A stretch of 59,074 bases of DNA from an uncultured Chloroflexota bacterium (GTDB lineage Bacteria > Chloroflexota > Limnocylindria > Limnocylindrales > CSP1-4): assembly GCA_903822495.1 (NCBI GenBank), contig CAIJPD010000068.1:1-59074 (forward strand). Direction: 5' to 3'. The position numbers and the translations under genes are program-made. Under the pieces are notes generated by a model. The model made no database searches, was not told the DNA's origin, and worked only from the letters and a program-made list of their open reading frames with translations. Below are positions 1 through 7,474 of this stretch, in pieces. The stretch's first letter is position 1. Every line of letters starts with the position of its first letter.

Positions 1-903
1 CGCATCGCGCACGCTGGTAATGGTGTCGCGCAGGCCATCACGGGCACCGTTGTATGCCTCGATGGTGGCGACGATCTTGTCGCGCAGCTGGTTGGTGAGG
101 ACCGCGGTCTGGCCGATCTCGTCGGAGCCCCACTTCTCGATCCTGGGGGTGACCGGGGTGACCTCGTACGTCAGGTCGTTGTCACGCAGCCGGCTGAGGC
201 CCTCCTGCAGCCAGGTGGCGCACTTGGTGGAGAGCGATTCGAGCGTGGACTGGACGGCCTTGACGCCGTTGGTGATCTGGCTGGCGATGAACATCGACAG
301 GATCAGCCCAAAGACGATGGACGCGACCATCCCCAGCAAGGTCAGGTTCCGGCCAAACTCGAACGTGCCCGTGACCTCGGCATCAATCGCGATCACCTCC
401 GCGGTGTTGGTGGTGATCAACTCGTCGACCGCCACGGAGGCTTTCAGGACCTCGACCCGCGCGGCATCGGCGCCGGCCCGCGCTGCCTCCGTCTGGCCAG
501 CCCGGGCCGCGGCTCGGGCGACGTCGCGGAGCGGCGCGTACTTCGCCATCGAGGTCCGGTACGCCTGGATCTGGGTCACCTCCGCGGGCGCCTTGGCGGT
601 CTGCGCCAGGGCGTCCATCGCCGAGCTGAGCTGGGTGTCCAGCGCAGCGATGTCCTGGTCAACCACGGCCTCCACCGCGGGATCGCCGATGTAGGCGAGC
701 CCATGCTCGACGAGACGGCGCATGTCCACGAGCTGGCTCTTGATGACGCCGAGCTCCTGGATGTGCGCAGCCTGGTCGCGCAGGATCGTGGCCTTGTCGT
801 TGACGCTGCTCAGGTTGACGATGGCGAGCAGGCTGCCAACCGTGATCAGCATGATCAGGATCGTGCTGTTCCCCAGGATCCTGGCCCTGACACCGAGCTT
901 CAT
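1..903 (-). CDS. Methyl-accepting chemotaxis protein, N-terminal part (runs off the window)
   Basis: Membrane chemoreceptor that would signal to CheA/CheW. I translated the minus strand from the ATG at 903; 301 residues are visible and the frame stays open to base 1. TM1 lies at about residues 10-33. A four-helix-type periplasmic sensor region follows (about 35-180, Ala-rich helices). TM2 is at about 187-209, then a HAMP-like linker runs toward the missing signalling domain. A GGAGAG ribosome site precedes the start by about 8 bases. It is the last visible gene of the chemotaxis operon, 138 bases after cheB. The ligand cannot be told. The methylation helices and signalling tip lie outside the window, so the family call rests on topology and context. 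Confidence 0.85.
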   Translation of the reverse strand, partial: MKLGVRARILGNSTILIMLITVGSLLAIVNLSSVNDKATILRDQAAHIQELGVIKSQLVDMRRLVEHGLAYIGDPAVEAVVDQDIAALDTQLSSAMDALAQTAKAPAEVTQIQAYRTSMAKYAPLRDVARAAARAGQTEAARAGADAARVEVLKASVAVDELITTNTAEVIAIDAEVTGTFEFGRNLTLLGMVASIVFGLILSMFIASQITNGVKAVQSTLESLSTKCATWLQEGLSRLRDNDLTYEVTPVTPRIEKWGSDEIGQTAVLTNQLRDKIVATIEAYNGARDGLRDTITSVRDA

Positions 904-1041
904 CGCAGTGGACTCTCCGGTCGTGTGACGACGGTGGCTGGGCGTGGTGGCCGGAGGGCGCGGCCGCACATTCCCATGCGTCACAAGATCGCGGCCAGTC
1001 ACCGGCTGGCTATCAGGGTCTCCCCCAGATCGCTGACTCGG

Positions 1042-2184
1042 TCAGGTGGACCGCGTCCAGCGGAGCGCCGGCGCGGGGTCGCCAGACCGCGTCGCAGCAG
1101 CCGGGCCGGCCGGGGACTTGGCCCAGCTGGCGACCGCCTCCGCCACGCGGCCCAGCGGCAACACCCGGTTGGCCAGCCCGGCCTGCGCGACGGCGGCCGG
1201 CATCCCGTAGATGGTGGCCGTCGCCTCGTCCTGCGCGTAGACCGTGCCGCCATGGGCCCGCACCGCCCGAGCGCCGTCCCGGCCATCAAATCCCATCCCG
1301 GTCAGGACCACCGCGAGGAGCCGCTCGCGCCAGATGGGCGCCACGGAGATCATGGTCACGTCGGCGGCCGGGCGCACGCCGTTGACCGGGGGGAGCTGGA
1401 CCAGCTGCAGTCGTCCGCCGCCGGAGGCGATCAGGTGGACGTCACCCGGGACAATGACGAGCTCGTCCTCGATCAGGACGTCGCCGGGTCGAGCCTCGGC
1501 CACGGGCATGGCGCAGGCAGCATCCAGCCGGACCGCCAGCGACGCCGTGAACCCGGGGGGCATGTGCTGGACGAGGATCATCCCCGCACCCAGCCGGGGC
1601 GGCAGCCCCTGGACAAACGCCTGCAGCGCCGCCGGTCCCCCGGTGGACGACGCCACCACGACCAGGCGGCGGGCCGGGATGTTGGACCGCGGGCGCTCGG
1701 AGCGCTCGGCGCGCGCCGCCGGAGCCTGGGCGGGGCCGGGCGCCGGCTGGTGGCGTGCGGCGGCGCGCTGGCGGTGGGCGAGGAAGGTGGCCTCCGGCAT
1801 CGCGACGGCGGCGTGCAGCTTGGCGACCAGCTCGGCCGCGACGCGCCCGATGTCAATCGACAGGGACCCGCTGGGCTTCCCGACAAAGTCGATGGCACCC
1901 GCCTCCAGGGCATCGAATGTCACGGCGCCACCGGCGGAGGTCAGGCTGGACAACATGATGACGCGGGTCGGGGTCTCCACCATGAGGCGGCGCAGCATCG
2001 AGAGCCCGTCCATCACGGGCATCTCCACGTCAAGCGTGATGACGTCGGGGTGCAGGGTCCGGGCGGCATCCAGGCCCAGCTCGCCGTTACCCACGGCGCC
2101 CACCACCTCGATCCCGGCCTCGGTCAGGAGGCGCGAGAGGGCGTGGCGCATGAATGCCGAGTCATCGACGATCAGGACTCGCAT
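1042..2184 (-). CDS. cheB: CheB, chemotaxis response regulator protein-glutamate methylesterase/deamidase
   Basis: Removes methyl groups from receptor glutamates (adaptation) and can deamidate receptor glutamines; cytoplasmic. The 380-aa protein has an N-terminal receiver domain (residues 1-115: acidic D7/D8, phospho-acceptor D52, K103). An Ala/Pro/Arg-rich linker (about 130-170) leads to the C-terminal methylesterase. The catalytic triad is visible: S180 in ASSTGGP, H207 in VQHMP, D300 in GMGFDGRDG. An AAGGAG site lies upstream of the ATG. It sits between cheY and the receptor gene in the minus-strand operon. Length and domain order are normal. The last 20 or so residues are an irregular tail. 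Confidence 0.97.
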   Translation of the reverse strand: MRVLIVDDSAFMRHALSRLLTEAGIEVVGAVGNGELGLDAARTLHPDVITLDVEMPVMDGLSMLRRLMVETPTRVIMLSSLTSAGGAVTFDALEAGAIDFVGKPSGSLSIDIGRVAAELVAKLHAAVAMPEATFLAHRQRAAARHQPAPGPAQAPAARAERSERPRSNIPARRLVVVASSTGGPAALQAFVQGLPPRLGAGMILVQHMPPGFTASLAVRLDAACAMPVAEARPGDVLIEDELVIVPGDVHLIASGGGRLQLVQLPPVNGVRPAADVTMISVAPIWRERLLAVVLTGMGFDGRDGARAVRAHGGTVYAQDEATATIYGMPAAVAQAGLANRVLPLGRVAEAVASWAKSPAGPAAATRSGDPAPALRWTRST

Positions 2185-2271
2185 GGTCGGGGCTGCTCCT
2201 TGCCTTCAGGGGGGCTGGCTCGCGGGTCGCCGGGCGTGCCTGGGATGCTGCCCGGCCGCGTCACCGCCAGG

Positions 2272-2628
2272 TCAGCCCAGGAGTTTGTCCACGGCACCCA
2301 GGACGCGATCGGGCGCAAACGGCTTCACCACAAAGTCGCGAGCACCGCGCTTGATGGCGTCCATGACGATCGACTGCTGGCCCATCGCCGTGATCATCGC
2401 CACGCGGGCGGCCGGATCAGCCTTGCGGATCTCCGTGAGCGCTTCCAGTCCATCCATCTCGGGCATCGTGATGTCCATGAGGACGGCGTCGGGACGCTCG
2501 CGGATGTACATCTCCACCGCCACGCGACCGTTCTCGGCCTCGATCACCTGGTGACCGGCCTCGGTCAGCAGCTTGACGGCCCGGAGGCGCATGAACGCCG
2601 CGTCGTCGACAACCATGATCTTTGGCAT
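2272..2628 (-). CDS. cheY: CheY, single-domain chemotaxis response regulator
   Basis: Carries the phosphoryl signal from CheA to the flagellar switch. It is a 118-aa stand-alone receiver: D8/D9 acidic pocket, phospho-acceptor D52 in LMDITMP, T80, K102 in VVKPF. An upstream ATG at 2715 in the same frame exists, but the ATG at 2628 fits the family start (MPKIMVVDD) and has AGGAAGG about 10 bases before it. It lies between cheD and cheB. Confidence 0.95.
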   Translation of the reverse strand: MPKIMVVDDAAFMRLRAVKLLTEAGHQVIEAENGRVAVEMYIRERPDAVLMDITMPEMDGLEALTEIRKADPAARVAMITAMGQQSIVMDAIKRGARDFVVKPFAPDRVLGAVDKLLG

Positions 2629-2739
2629 GGTCGCGGTCTTCCTTCCTGCCGGGCGGTTGGTCCGGCATCCCGCCCACGGGCGGGCTTCCCTGATCGCGGG
2701 GGACGCCGCGGGCAACGTGATGAATGCGACAGGGGTGCT

Positions 2740-3261
2740 TCAGAGAGTCGCCACCGTCGAGACGCTCTTGACGAGGAGTCGGCCGGTGCCCACTTCGAGT
2801 TGAACGGTTCGCCCGGCGCCGCCGCCCAGGTCCCTGGCCAGGAGCCGCAGGCCCCGGGATTCGAGCCCGCTGATGAGCGCCTCGCCGTTGCGGCGCCCAA
2901 TCTCCAGGCCGCCCGACAGGAGCGCGAGCATCGCCGCGCCGCCGGCTGCCTTGAACTGCGCCCGCCGGAGCTGGCCGCCCTGGCGCACAAACGCGTCGAG
3001 GAAGATGCCGAGCCCTCCTTCGATCGTCTTGACGGGTGGTCCGCCGACGGATCCCGCGACGGGCCCGCCCGGGAGCATGAAGTGGGCGAGCGCCCCGGCG
3101 CCGGAGATCGGGTCCCACGCGCTGAGGGCCACGCACGAGCCAAGGCCGTAGGCCACCAGGATCGACCTGGGGTCGCGGCTCAGCACCATCTCGCCGATCC
3201 CCGCGACGAGGAGCTGCGTCAGGCCGGGGGCGCCGACCTCGGCCTGCGACGTGCCGATCAT
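2740..3261 (-). CDS. cheD: CheD, chemoreceptor glutamine deamidase
   Basis: Deamidates selected receptor glutamines and, in CheC/CheD systems, binds CheC. 173 aa. The catalytic Cys (C43 in GLGSCVAL) and His (H60 in AHFMLPGG) are present. The third residue of the known Cys-His-Thr site appears to be Ala (A37 in LVAYGLGSC, where VTLGLGSC-type sequences have Thr). The ATG at 3259-3261 overlaps the cheC stop (ATGA), so the two are translationally coupled, which fits a CheC-CheD complex. A much longer reading frame through the start (to 3960) is only open sequence over cheC. Confidence 0.95.
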   Translation of the reverse strand: MIGTSQAEVGAPGLTQLLVAGIGEMVLSRDPRSILVAYGLGSCVALSAWDPISGAGALAHFMLPGGPVAGSVGGPPVKTIEGGLGIFLDAFVRQGGQLRRAQFKAAGGAAMLALLSGGLEIGRRNGEALISGLESRGLRLLARDLGGGAGRTVQLEVGTGRLLVKSVSTVATL

Positions 3262-3902
3262 CCGTTGACGCCAAGCGCGCTCAGGAGCGTGGCCACGGAC
3301 TCGGCCCGCGGCAGGATGAGCAGGGCCCCCTCGATGGCGTTGTAGCCCCTGATGAACACCGCACGGGCGGCCAGCACCTGGTCGGAGTCCATGCTGAGGT
3401 CCACGAGCACGGTATCGAGGATGGCGCCTGCCATCTCCACGACGACCTGCGGGACGGTGGGCATGACGGGTTCGTGGAGATGCATCCCCAGCTCGTTCAG
3501 GAAGGCCGAAATGGTGACGTTGCCGACCTCCATCAGGGCGGACATGGAGAGCGGGTCCAGCTCGAACGGCCGGGTCGGGTCGACCGGCTCGTCCGCATCG
3601 GGCATCTCCTCGCCCACGCCCTCCAGGAGGATCCGCGCGAGGTCGCGCGCGCCGTCCGGCGGCAGCATCAGCAGCGCGTGGCCGGACAGCGAGCCGGTGA
3701 TCCCCAGGTAGATCCCCACCACCACGCGATCCGCTCCACCGGCCATCGCGATCACCTCGGCCGGCGTGCAGCGCCGGACGTCCGGCGACGCCACGATGAT
3801 CTCCTGGCCCGTCATGCCCGCCAACGCCAGTCCGGCCTGCATGAGCCCGAGCGCGAAGGTGCGCTGGAGGATCGACTCCTCGACGGGCGACAGGGTGAGC
3901 AC
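3258..3902 (-). CDS. cheC: CheC-family CheY-P phosphatase
   Basis: Dephosphorylates CheY-P in CheC/CheD-type chemotaxis. 214 aa with a GTG start preceded by GAGGTAG. The conserved active-site helix is clear in the second half (E and N in LMEVGNVTISAF, followed by HEPVMP). The equivalent first-half helix (about residues 18-32, LGLMQAGLALAGMTG) lacks the Glu/Asn pair, so only one phosphatase centre seems intact. The tail (about 180-214) ends SVATLLSALGVNG. It overlaps cheD by 4 bases. Confidence 0.92.
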   Translation of the reverse strand: MLTLSPVEESILQRTFALGLMQAGLALAGMTGQEIIVASPDVRRCTPAEVIAMAGGADRVVVGIYLGITGSLSGHALLMLPPDGARDLARILLEGVGEEMPDADEPVDPTRPFELDPLSMSALMEVGNVTISAFLNELGMHLHEPVMPTVPQVVVEMAGAILDTVLVDLSMDSDQVLAARAVFIRGYNAIEGALLILPRAESVATLLSALGVNG

Positions 3903-4008
3903 GGGGTTGACTACCTCGACGGCGCGGCTTGGGGCCTGGTGGCGCGGACAACGCGCTCACCGGGGGTGTCGGCCGTGGGAGGGTGGGACTGTAGGACGAG
4001 ACCCGGGA

Positions 4009-4311
4009 TCAGCGCCGGTAGCGCGCCATCTCGTTGAGCATCTTGCTCACGGAGTCCGACGGGATCATCCGGACCAGGCGGCCCGCCTCGTCCACGACCC
4101 GGACGCTGAGGTTGCGCGATTGGGGGTCGACGTCAAAGACGGCGTACATCCGGACGATCATGGCCCCCACGACGACCGCGACATCGGGGCCCGCCGCGCG
4201 GGCGAAGCCGTCGAGGCGCGAGGCGCCGACCATGGCCGGATACCGCATCTCCCCCAGGACGGGGGCCGTGACTGCGGCTCGGATCGAAGCGGACTCGGGG
4301 TCGCTGGACAT
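4009..4311 (-). CDS. flaG: FlaG-family flagellar protein
   Basis: 100 aa. The C-terminal half has the FlaG pattern: VFDVDPQSRNLSVRVVDE, then LVRMIPSDSVSKMLNEMAR (compare the family's 'VRFVDE..GEVIRQIPPEE'). FlaG proteins are linked to filament length or assembly. Placing it at the head of a chemotaxis operon, not with filament genes, is unusual. Start ATG at 4311; no convincing Shine-Dalgarno. About 106 bases separate it from cheC, and the kinase/regulator pair lies just upstream. Confidence 0.8.
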   Translation of the reverse strand: MSSDPESASIRAAVTAPVLGEMRYPAMVGASRLDGFARAAGPDVAVVVGAMIVRMYAVFDVDPQSRNLSVRVVDEAGRLVRMIPSDSVSKMLNEMARYRR

Positions 4312-4364
4312 GGTTACACGGGGAGTCGGCCGGCTGGCTGGAGAACTGTAGGGGGCCGCGGATT

Positions 4365-5039
4365 CTAGTCCTTGGGGTCGATCAGGCCCATCCGGTAGGC
4401 GAGGATCGCCGCCTGGGTCCGGTCCGCCGCGCGGAGCTTCCAGATCAGGTTCTGGACGTGCTTCTTGACCGTGTCCTCACCGATCGTCAGCAGGCTGCCG
4501 ATCTCCTTGTTGGTCAGGCCCTCGGCCAGGAGGCGCAGGACGTCCTGCTCGCGCGGTGTCATCTGGAAGGCCTCCGCGCGCTGCCGCGCGAGGAGGTTGG
4601 GCGTGGGGTCGGGCGTGTTGACCGTCGCGAGGGCGGCCCGCAGGAGCCGGCCCTCCACCACCATCTGTCCCGCGGCGACATTCCGGATGGCCGAGATGAC
4701 GCCGTCCGCGGTGGTGTCCTTGAGGAGGTAGCCGGCGGCCCCGCGACGGATGGCCTCCATCACCTGGCGCTGATCGTCGTACAGCGTGACCATCAGGACC
4801 GCGACAGGCTGGTCCAGCTCCTTGAGTCGGTCCAGGCAGCCAAGCCCGTCCACACCCGGCATCCGGATATCCAGCAGCACCACGTCCGGGTGGAGGCGCG
4901 CGGCCAGCTCCAGGCCGGTCTCGCAGCCGTCGGCGCCGCCGACGACCTCGATCCACTCCGCCGCCGAGAGCATCGCCTCGAGCCCGCGGCGCGCCATCTC
5001 ATGGTCGTCGATCAGGAGCACGCGAACCGGTCGATCCAT
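4365..5039 (-). CDS. NarL/FixJ-type response regulator with LuxR DNA-binding domain
   Basis: Transcription factor of a two-component pair. 224 aa: receiver (D11/D12, phospho-acceptor D57 in LLDIRMPG, K in GYLLKD), linker, then LuxR-type HTH at about 160-215 (LTPREQDVLRLLAEG, NKEIGSLLTIGEDTVKKHV). The start at the ATG of 5039 is chosen because the receiver begins right after it; a frame extending to 5324 is shadow sequence over the kinase gene. It begins 7 bases after the kinase stop, so the two are co-transcribed. Being first in the chemotaxis operon and facing the flagellar operon, it is a good candidate motility regulator (inference). Confidence 0.95.
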   Translation of the reverse strand: MDRPVRVLLIDDHEMARRGLEAMLSAAEWIEVVGGADGCETGLELAARLHPDVVLLDIRMPGVDGLGCLDRLKELDQPVAVLMVTLYDDQRQVMEAIRRGAAGYLLKDTTADGVISAIRNVAAGQMVVEGRLLRAALATVNTPDPTPNLLARQRAEAFQMTPREQDVLRLLAEGLTNKEIGSLLTIGEDTVKKHVQNLIWKLRAADRTQAAILAYRMGLIDPKD

Positions 5040-5046
5040 GGCTTGT

Positions 5047-6447
5047 CTACGCTCCAGCCAGCCGGATCGCAACCGGGTCGACTGGCTCCAGACGCCGCCC
5101 GGGCCTGGCGCTGCCCAACCCCGGGTCCAGCGGCACCGAGATCCGGACGGAGGTGCCCAGGCCGGGGCTGCTCCTGATGGTGGCGCGGCCTCCCAGCCAG
5201 CCGGCCTGGTGGCCCAGGCCGACGAGGCCCAGGCCCTGATCGGCCGACCGGACCGTCCCGGCAGGATCAAACCCGATTCCGTCGTCGCGCACCACCACGA
5301 CCGCGCGGCCGCGCTGCTGACCAAGCTCCACGGTGATCGTCGTGGGCCGCGCGTGGCGGACCGCGTTGCTGATGGCCTCCAGGGTCATCCCGTATATGGC
5401 CTGCTCGACCGGGGCGGGCATCCGGGGCAGGTCGCCCACGACGGCCGCCGCAATCTCCGTGCCCTCGGTCATCCGCTCGAGCCGGCCGCGCACCGCCGCG
5501 CCAAGCCCCAGCTCCTCGAGGCCGGGCGGCAGGAGGTCGCCCAGGACGGCGCGGACCTCAGCGATGGCCGCCAGGAGCATCTCGCTCGCCGAGGCAAGGT
5601 GCCGTTCCGATGCTCCGGCGCCCGCGCGGTGGCGCGCGGAGAGTGCCGCTGGATGATCGATCGCGGCTCCGCCCGCCGCGACGGTGCTGGCGACCGACGC
5701 CCGTGCCGCCTCCAGGAAGCGATAGGCGCTGACCATGGACTGCGCGGCCGTGTCGTGGATCTCGTGGGCGACTCGGGCGCGCTCCGCGTCGCGCGCCCGG
5801 AGCACCTCCCGGGCCAGCCGCGCCACCTGTCGCTCGCGCCGGGCGAGCTGCGCGCGCTGACGCTCCGAGGAGCGGTACAGGGAGCGGAACTCGCCGCTGG
5901 AGACGATCACCTGGGCCAGCGCCGTCGTCGCGGCGCGCCGGGCGTCGGCCGCCCGGTCGCGCTGGCGGACCTGCCAGTCGTGCAGCACGTCCGGCCGACG
6001 GAACCGGCGGGCCGCAGCCAGGACGGTCAAGCCATCCGGGCGCGGGGCCAGCCGGGCGGCCCGCCGGAGGACGGCAGGATCCAGGTTGGTGAGCCCCGCG
6101 GCCGCCGCGGCCTCCCGGGGCGTCGGCCCGGCGATCCGCAGGACGCCAATCCGGGTGGGTCGGGCCGACGACGCGTGGGCGTCAGGGTCATCGGGGATGG
6201 GGAACGCCAGCAGGCGAACACCCGCACGGCAGCGATCGCCGGCCGCGCGGTGCGTCCGCACGACTCGCCGGACGGTTGCCTCCGGGCAACGGCGGCAGAA
6301 GGCCAGGCCGGCGTCCGTCGTGCACATCGCCGCGCAGAACGGGTCGCCGTCCTCCCAGCCCGCCACCAGCGCCGGGGACGTGCCGGTGGGCAGCATCGCC
6401 CAGATCTGGGCGCTCTCGAGCAGAAGATCGACGGCCGAGGGATCCAT
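5047..6447 (-). CDS. Soluble NarL-family histidine kinase with Cys-rich PocR-like sensor domain
   Basis: 466 aa, no membrane segment. The N-terminal sensor (about 1-150) contains a cysteine cluster: C38, C42, C51, C54 (FCRRCPE) and C73 (DRCRAGVRLLAFPI). This resembles PocR-type ligand/metal-binding domains. A coiled linker with a heptad-like RQRAQLARRERQVARLARE stretch (about 195-215) leads to a HisKA_3 dimerisation helix with phospho-acceptor H231 (VAHEIHDTAAQ). A HATPase follows (N in LEAISNAVRHA, DDGIGFD, GLGLVGLGH). The start is the ATG at 6447; TAGACT lies 8 bases upstream and no Shine-Dalgarno is seen. An upstream extension to 6960 overlaps flgC and is rejected. Partner: the LuxR-type regulator 7 bases downstream. 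Confidence 0.93.
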   Translation of the reverse strand: MDPSAVDLLLESAQIWAMLPTGTSPALVAGWEDGDPFCAAMCTTDAGLAFCRRCPEATVRRVVRTHRAAGDRCRAGVRLLAFPIPDDPDAHASSARPTRIGVLRIAGPTPREAAAAAGLTNLDPAVLRRAARLAPRPDGLTVLAAARRFRRPDVLHDWQVRQRDRAADARRAATTALAQVIVSSGEFRSLYRSSERQRAQLARRERQVARLAREVLRARDAERARVAHEIHDTAAQSMVSAYRFLEAARASVASTVAAGGAAIDHPAALSARHRAGAGASERHLASASEMLLAAIAEVRAVLGDLLPPGLEELGLGAAVRGRLERMTEGTEIAAAVVGDLPRMPAPVEQAIYGMTLEAISNAVRHARPTTITVELGQQRGRAVVVVRDDGIGFDPAGTVRSADQGLGLVGLGHQAGWLGGRATIRSSPGLGTSVRISVPLDPGLGSARPGRRLEPVDPVAIRLAGA

Positions 6448-6640
6448 TGCTTCGCAGTCTACGCGCGGGGCCGCCGGGATGACACCGGGCCGAGTACCAG
6501 GACCCCCCAGTACTTTTGGCTCACCAGCCGATAGCCCATCAAGGGTAGATACCGATACCGAAGCGGCTCCCCTCAGCCGAGGATGCGGACGTCGTGGGTG
6601 CAACTGAAGGCCCCACCGAGATCCGAGGGAGCCGCCCCGC
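6448..6640. promoter_or_regulatory. Divergent control region between chemotaxis and flagellar operons
   Basis: 193 gene-free bases between the kinase start (minus) and flgC (plus). It must hold the promoters of both motility operons. GCCGATAG at 6527-6534 resembles a sigma-28 -10 box, but no TAAA box stands at the usual distance. A GATACC direct repeat follows at about 6547-6558. GAGGGAG before 6641 is the flgC ribosome site. A binding site for the LuxR-type regulator would be expected here (inference). Confidence 0.45.
6456..6461 (-). promoter_or_regulatory. -10-like hexamer TAGACT for the chemotaxis operon
   Basis: TAGACT lies 8 bases before the kinase ATG with no Shine-Dalgarno between. 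It matches the TANNNT pattern seen before several starts in this window. No clear -35 element. Confidence 0.4.
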
Positions 6641-7051
6641 ATGAGCGTCTTCGACACCATCAGCATCGCAGCCTCCGGGCTCACCGCGCAGCGGCTCCGG
6701 ATGGACGTGGCCAGCTCCAACATTGCCAACGCCGATTCCACGCGGACCGCGGATGGCACGCCATACCAGCAGGAAAGCGTGATCGTCGCCGCGGCCCGGA
6801 CCACGGCGTCCAGCAGCGCCCTGGGCGTGCAGGCGGTCGCGATCGTCACCCCCAACCAGGGTAGCCAGCGCGTCTTCGATCCGACCAACCCGGACGCCGA
6901 CGCGGCCGGCTTCGTCTCCCATCCCGACGTCAACATCGCCGCCCAGATGGCCGACATCATGGGCGCCGCCCGGTCCTACAGCCTCAACTCCACGACCTTC
7001 CAGGCCGCGAAGCAGGAAGCCATGGACGCCATCGAGCTGGGACGGGCCTAG
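6641..7051 (+). CDS. flgC: FlgC, flagellar proximal rod protein
   Basis: Rod subunit of the basal body, exported through the flagellar gate. 136 aa, normal length. The N-terminal rod/hook signature is present (FDTISIAASGLTAQ, then SNIANADSTRT), as is the C-terminal D0 helix (YSLNSTTFQAAKQEAMDAIELG). GAGGGAG precedes the ATG by about 8 bases. It is the first gene of the flagellar operon; its usual partner flgB lies 6.7 kb downstream. Confidence 0.96.
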   Translation: MSVFDTISIAASGLTAQRLRMDVASSNIANADSTRTADGTPYQQESVIVAAARTTASSSALGVQAVAIVTPNQGSQRVFDPTNPDADAAGFVSHPDVNIAAQMADIMGAARSYSLNSTTFQAAKQEAMDAIELGRA

Positions 7052-7054
7052 GCC

Positions 7055-7450
7055 ATGGCGGGCATCGGGCAGATCCCGGGCATCGGCGGCGCCGGAGCGC
7101 TCTCGGCCGCGAGCGGCCTGAGTGCCCTGGGCGGATCCGGCAGCGCGGCGTCGCAGCTGGGCAACCTGACCGCCGGCATCTCCGGTGATCCCGGGGGCCT
7201 CGCCGGCGTCGGCGCCACGGCCACCTCGGGCCAGGGGTTCGTCGACACGCTCGGGTCGGCCTTCAACCAGCTCAACACGCAGATCACGGGTGCGGATGCG
7301 GCCATGGCCGACTTCGCCGCCGGCGGATCCAGCGATCTCCACACGGTGATGCTCCAGATGCAGGAGGCATCCATTGGGCTCCAGGTGGGGATCCAGGTCC
7401 GCGACAAGCTCCTGGAGGCATACCAGGAAATCATGCGACTGCAGCTGTAA
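7055..7450 (+). CDS. fliE: FliE, flagellar hook-basal body junction protein
   Basis: Links the MS ring to the rod. 131 aa, start 3 bases after the flgC stop. The C-terminal half is typical FliE (VMLQMQEASIGLQVGIQVRD, KLLEAYQEIMRLQL). The N-terminal half is a Gly/Ala/Ser-rich extension (about residues 1-60), longer than in most FliE proteins. A weak site precedes the start. Confidence 0.95.
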   Translation: MAGIGQIPGIGGAGALSAASGLSALGGSGSAASQLGNLTAGISGDPGGLAGVGATATSGQGFVDTLGSAFNQLNTQITGADAAMADFAAGGSSDLHTVMLQMQEASIGLQVGIQVRDKLLEAYQEIMRLQL

Positions 7451-7474
7451 GCCGCCCGGTCAACGAGGCATCTG

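Noticed and set aside
20..694. Plus-strand frame opposite the chemoreceptor
   Set aside because: The minus strand encodes a clear TM-sensor-TM-HAMP protein through the same bases; the plus frame has no recognisable fold.
703..3345. 880-codon plus-strand frame over the che genes
   Set aside because: Antisense to cheB, cheY and cheD; rich in His/Arg/Gly shadow composition typical of GC-rich antisense frames.
6527..6534. GCCGATAG as a sigma-28 promoter for flgC
   Set aside because: The -10 match is good but no TAAA-like -35 box stands 15 or so bases upstream, so a promoter call is not justified beyond noting it.
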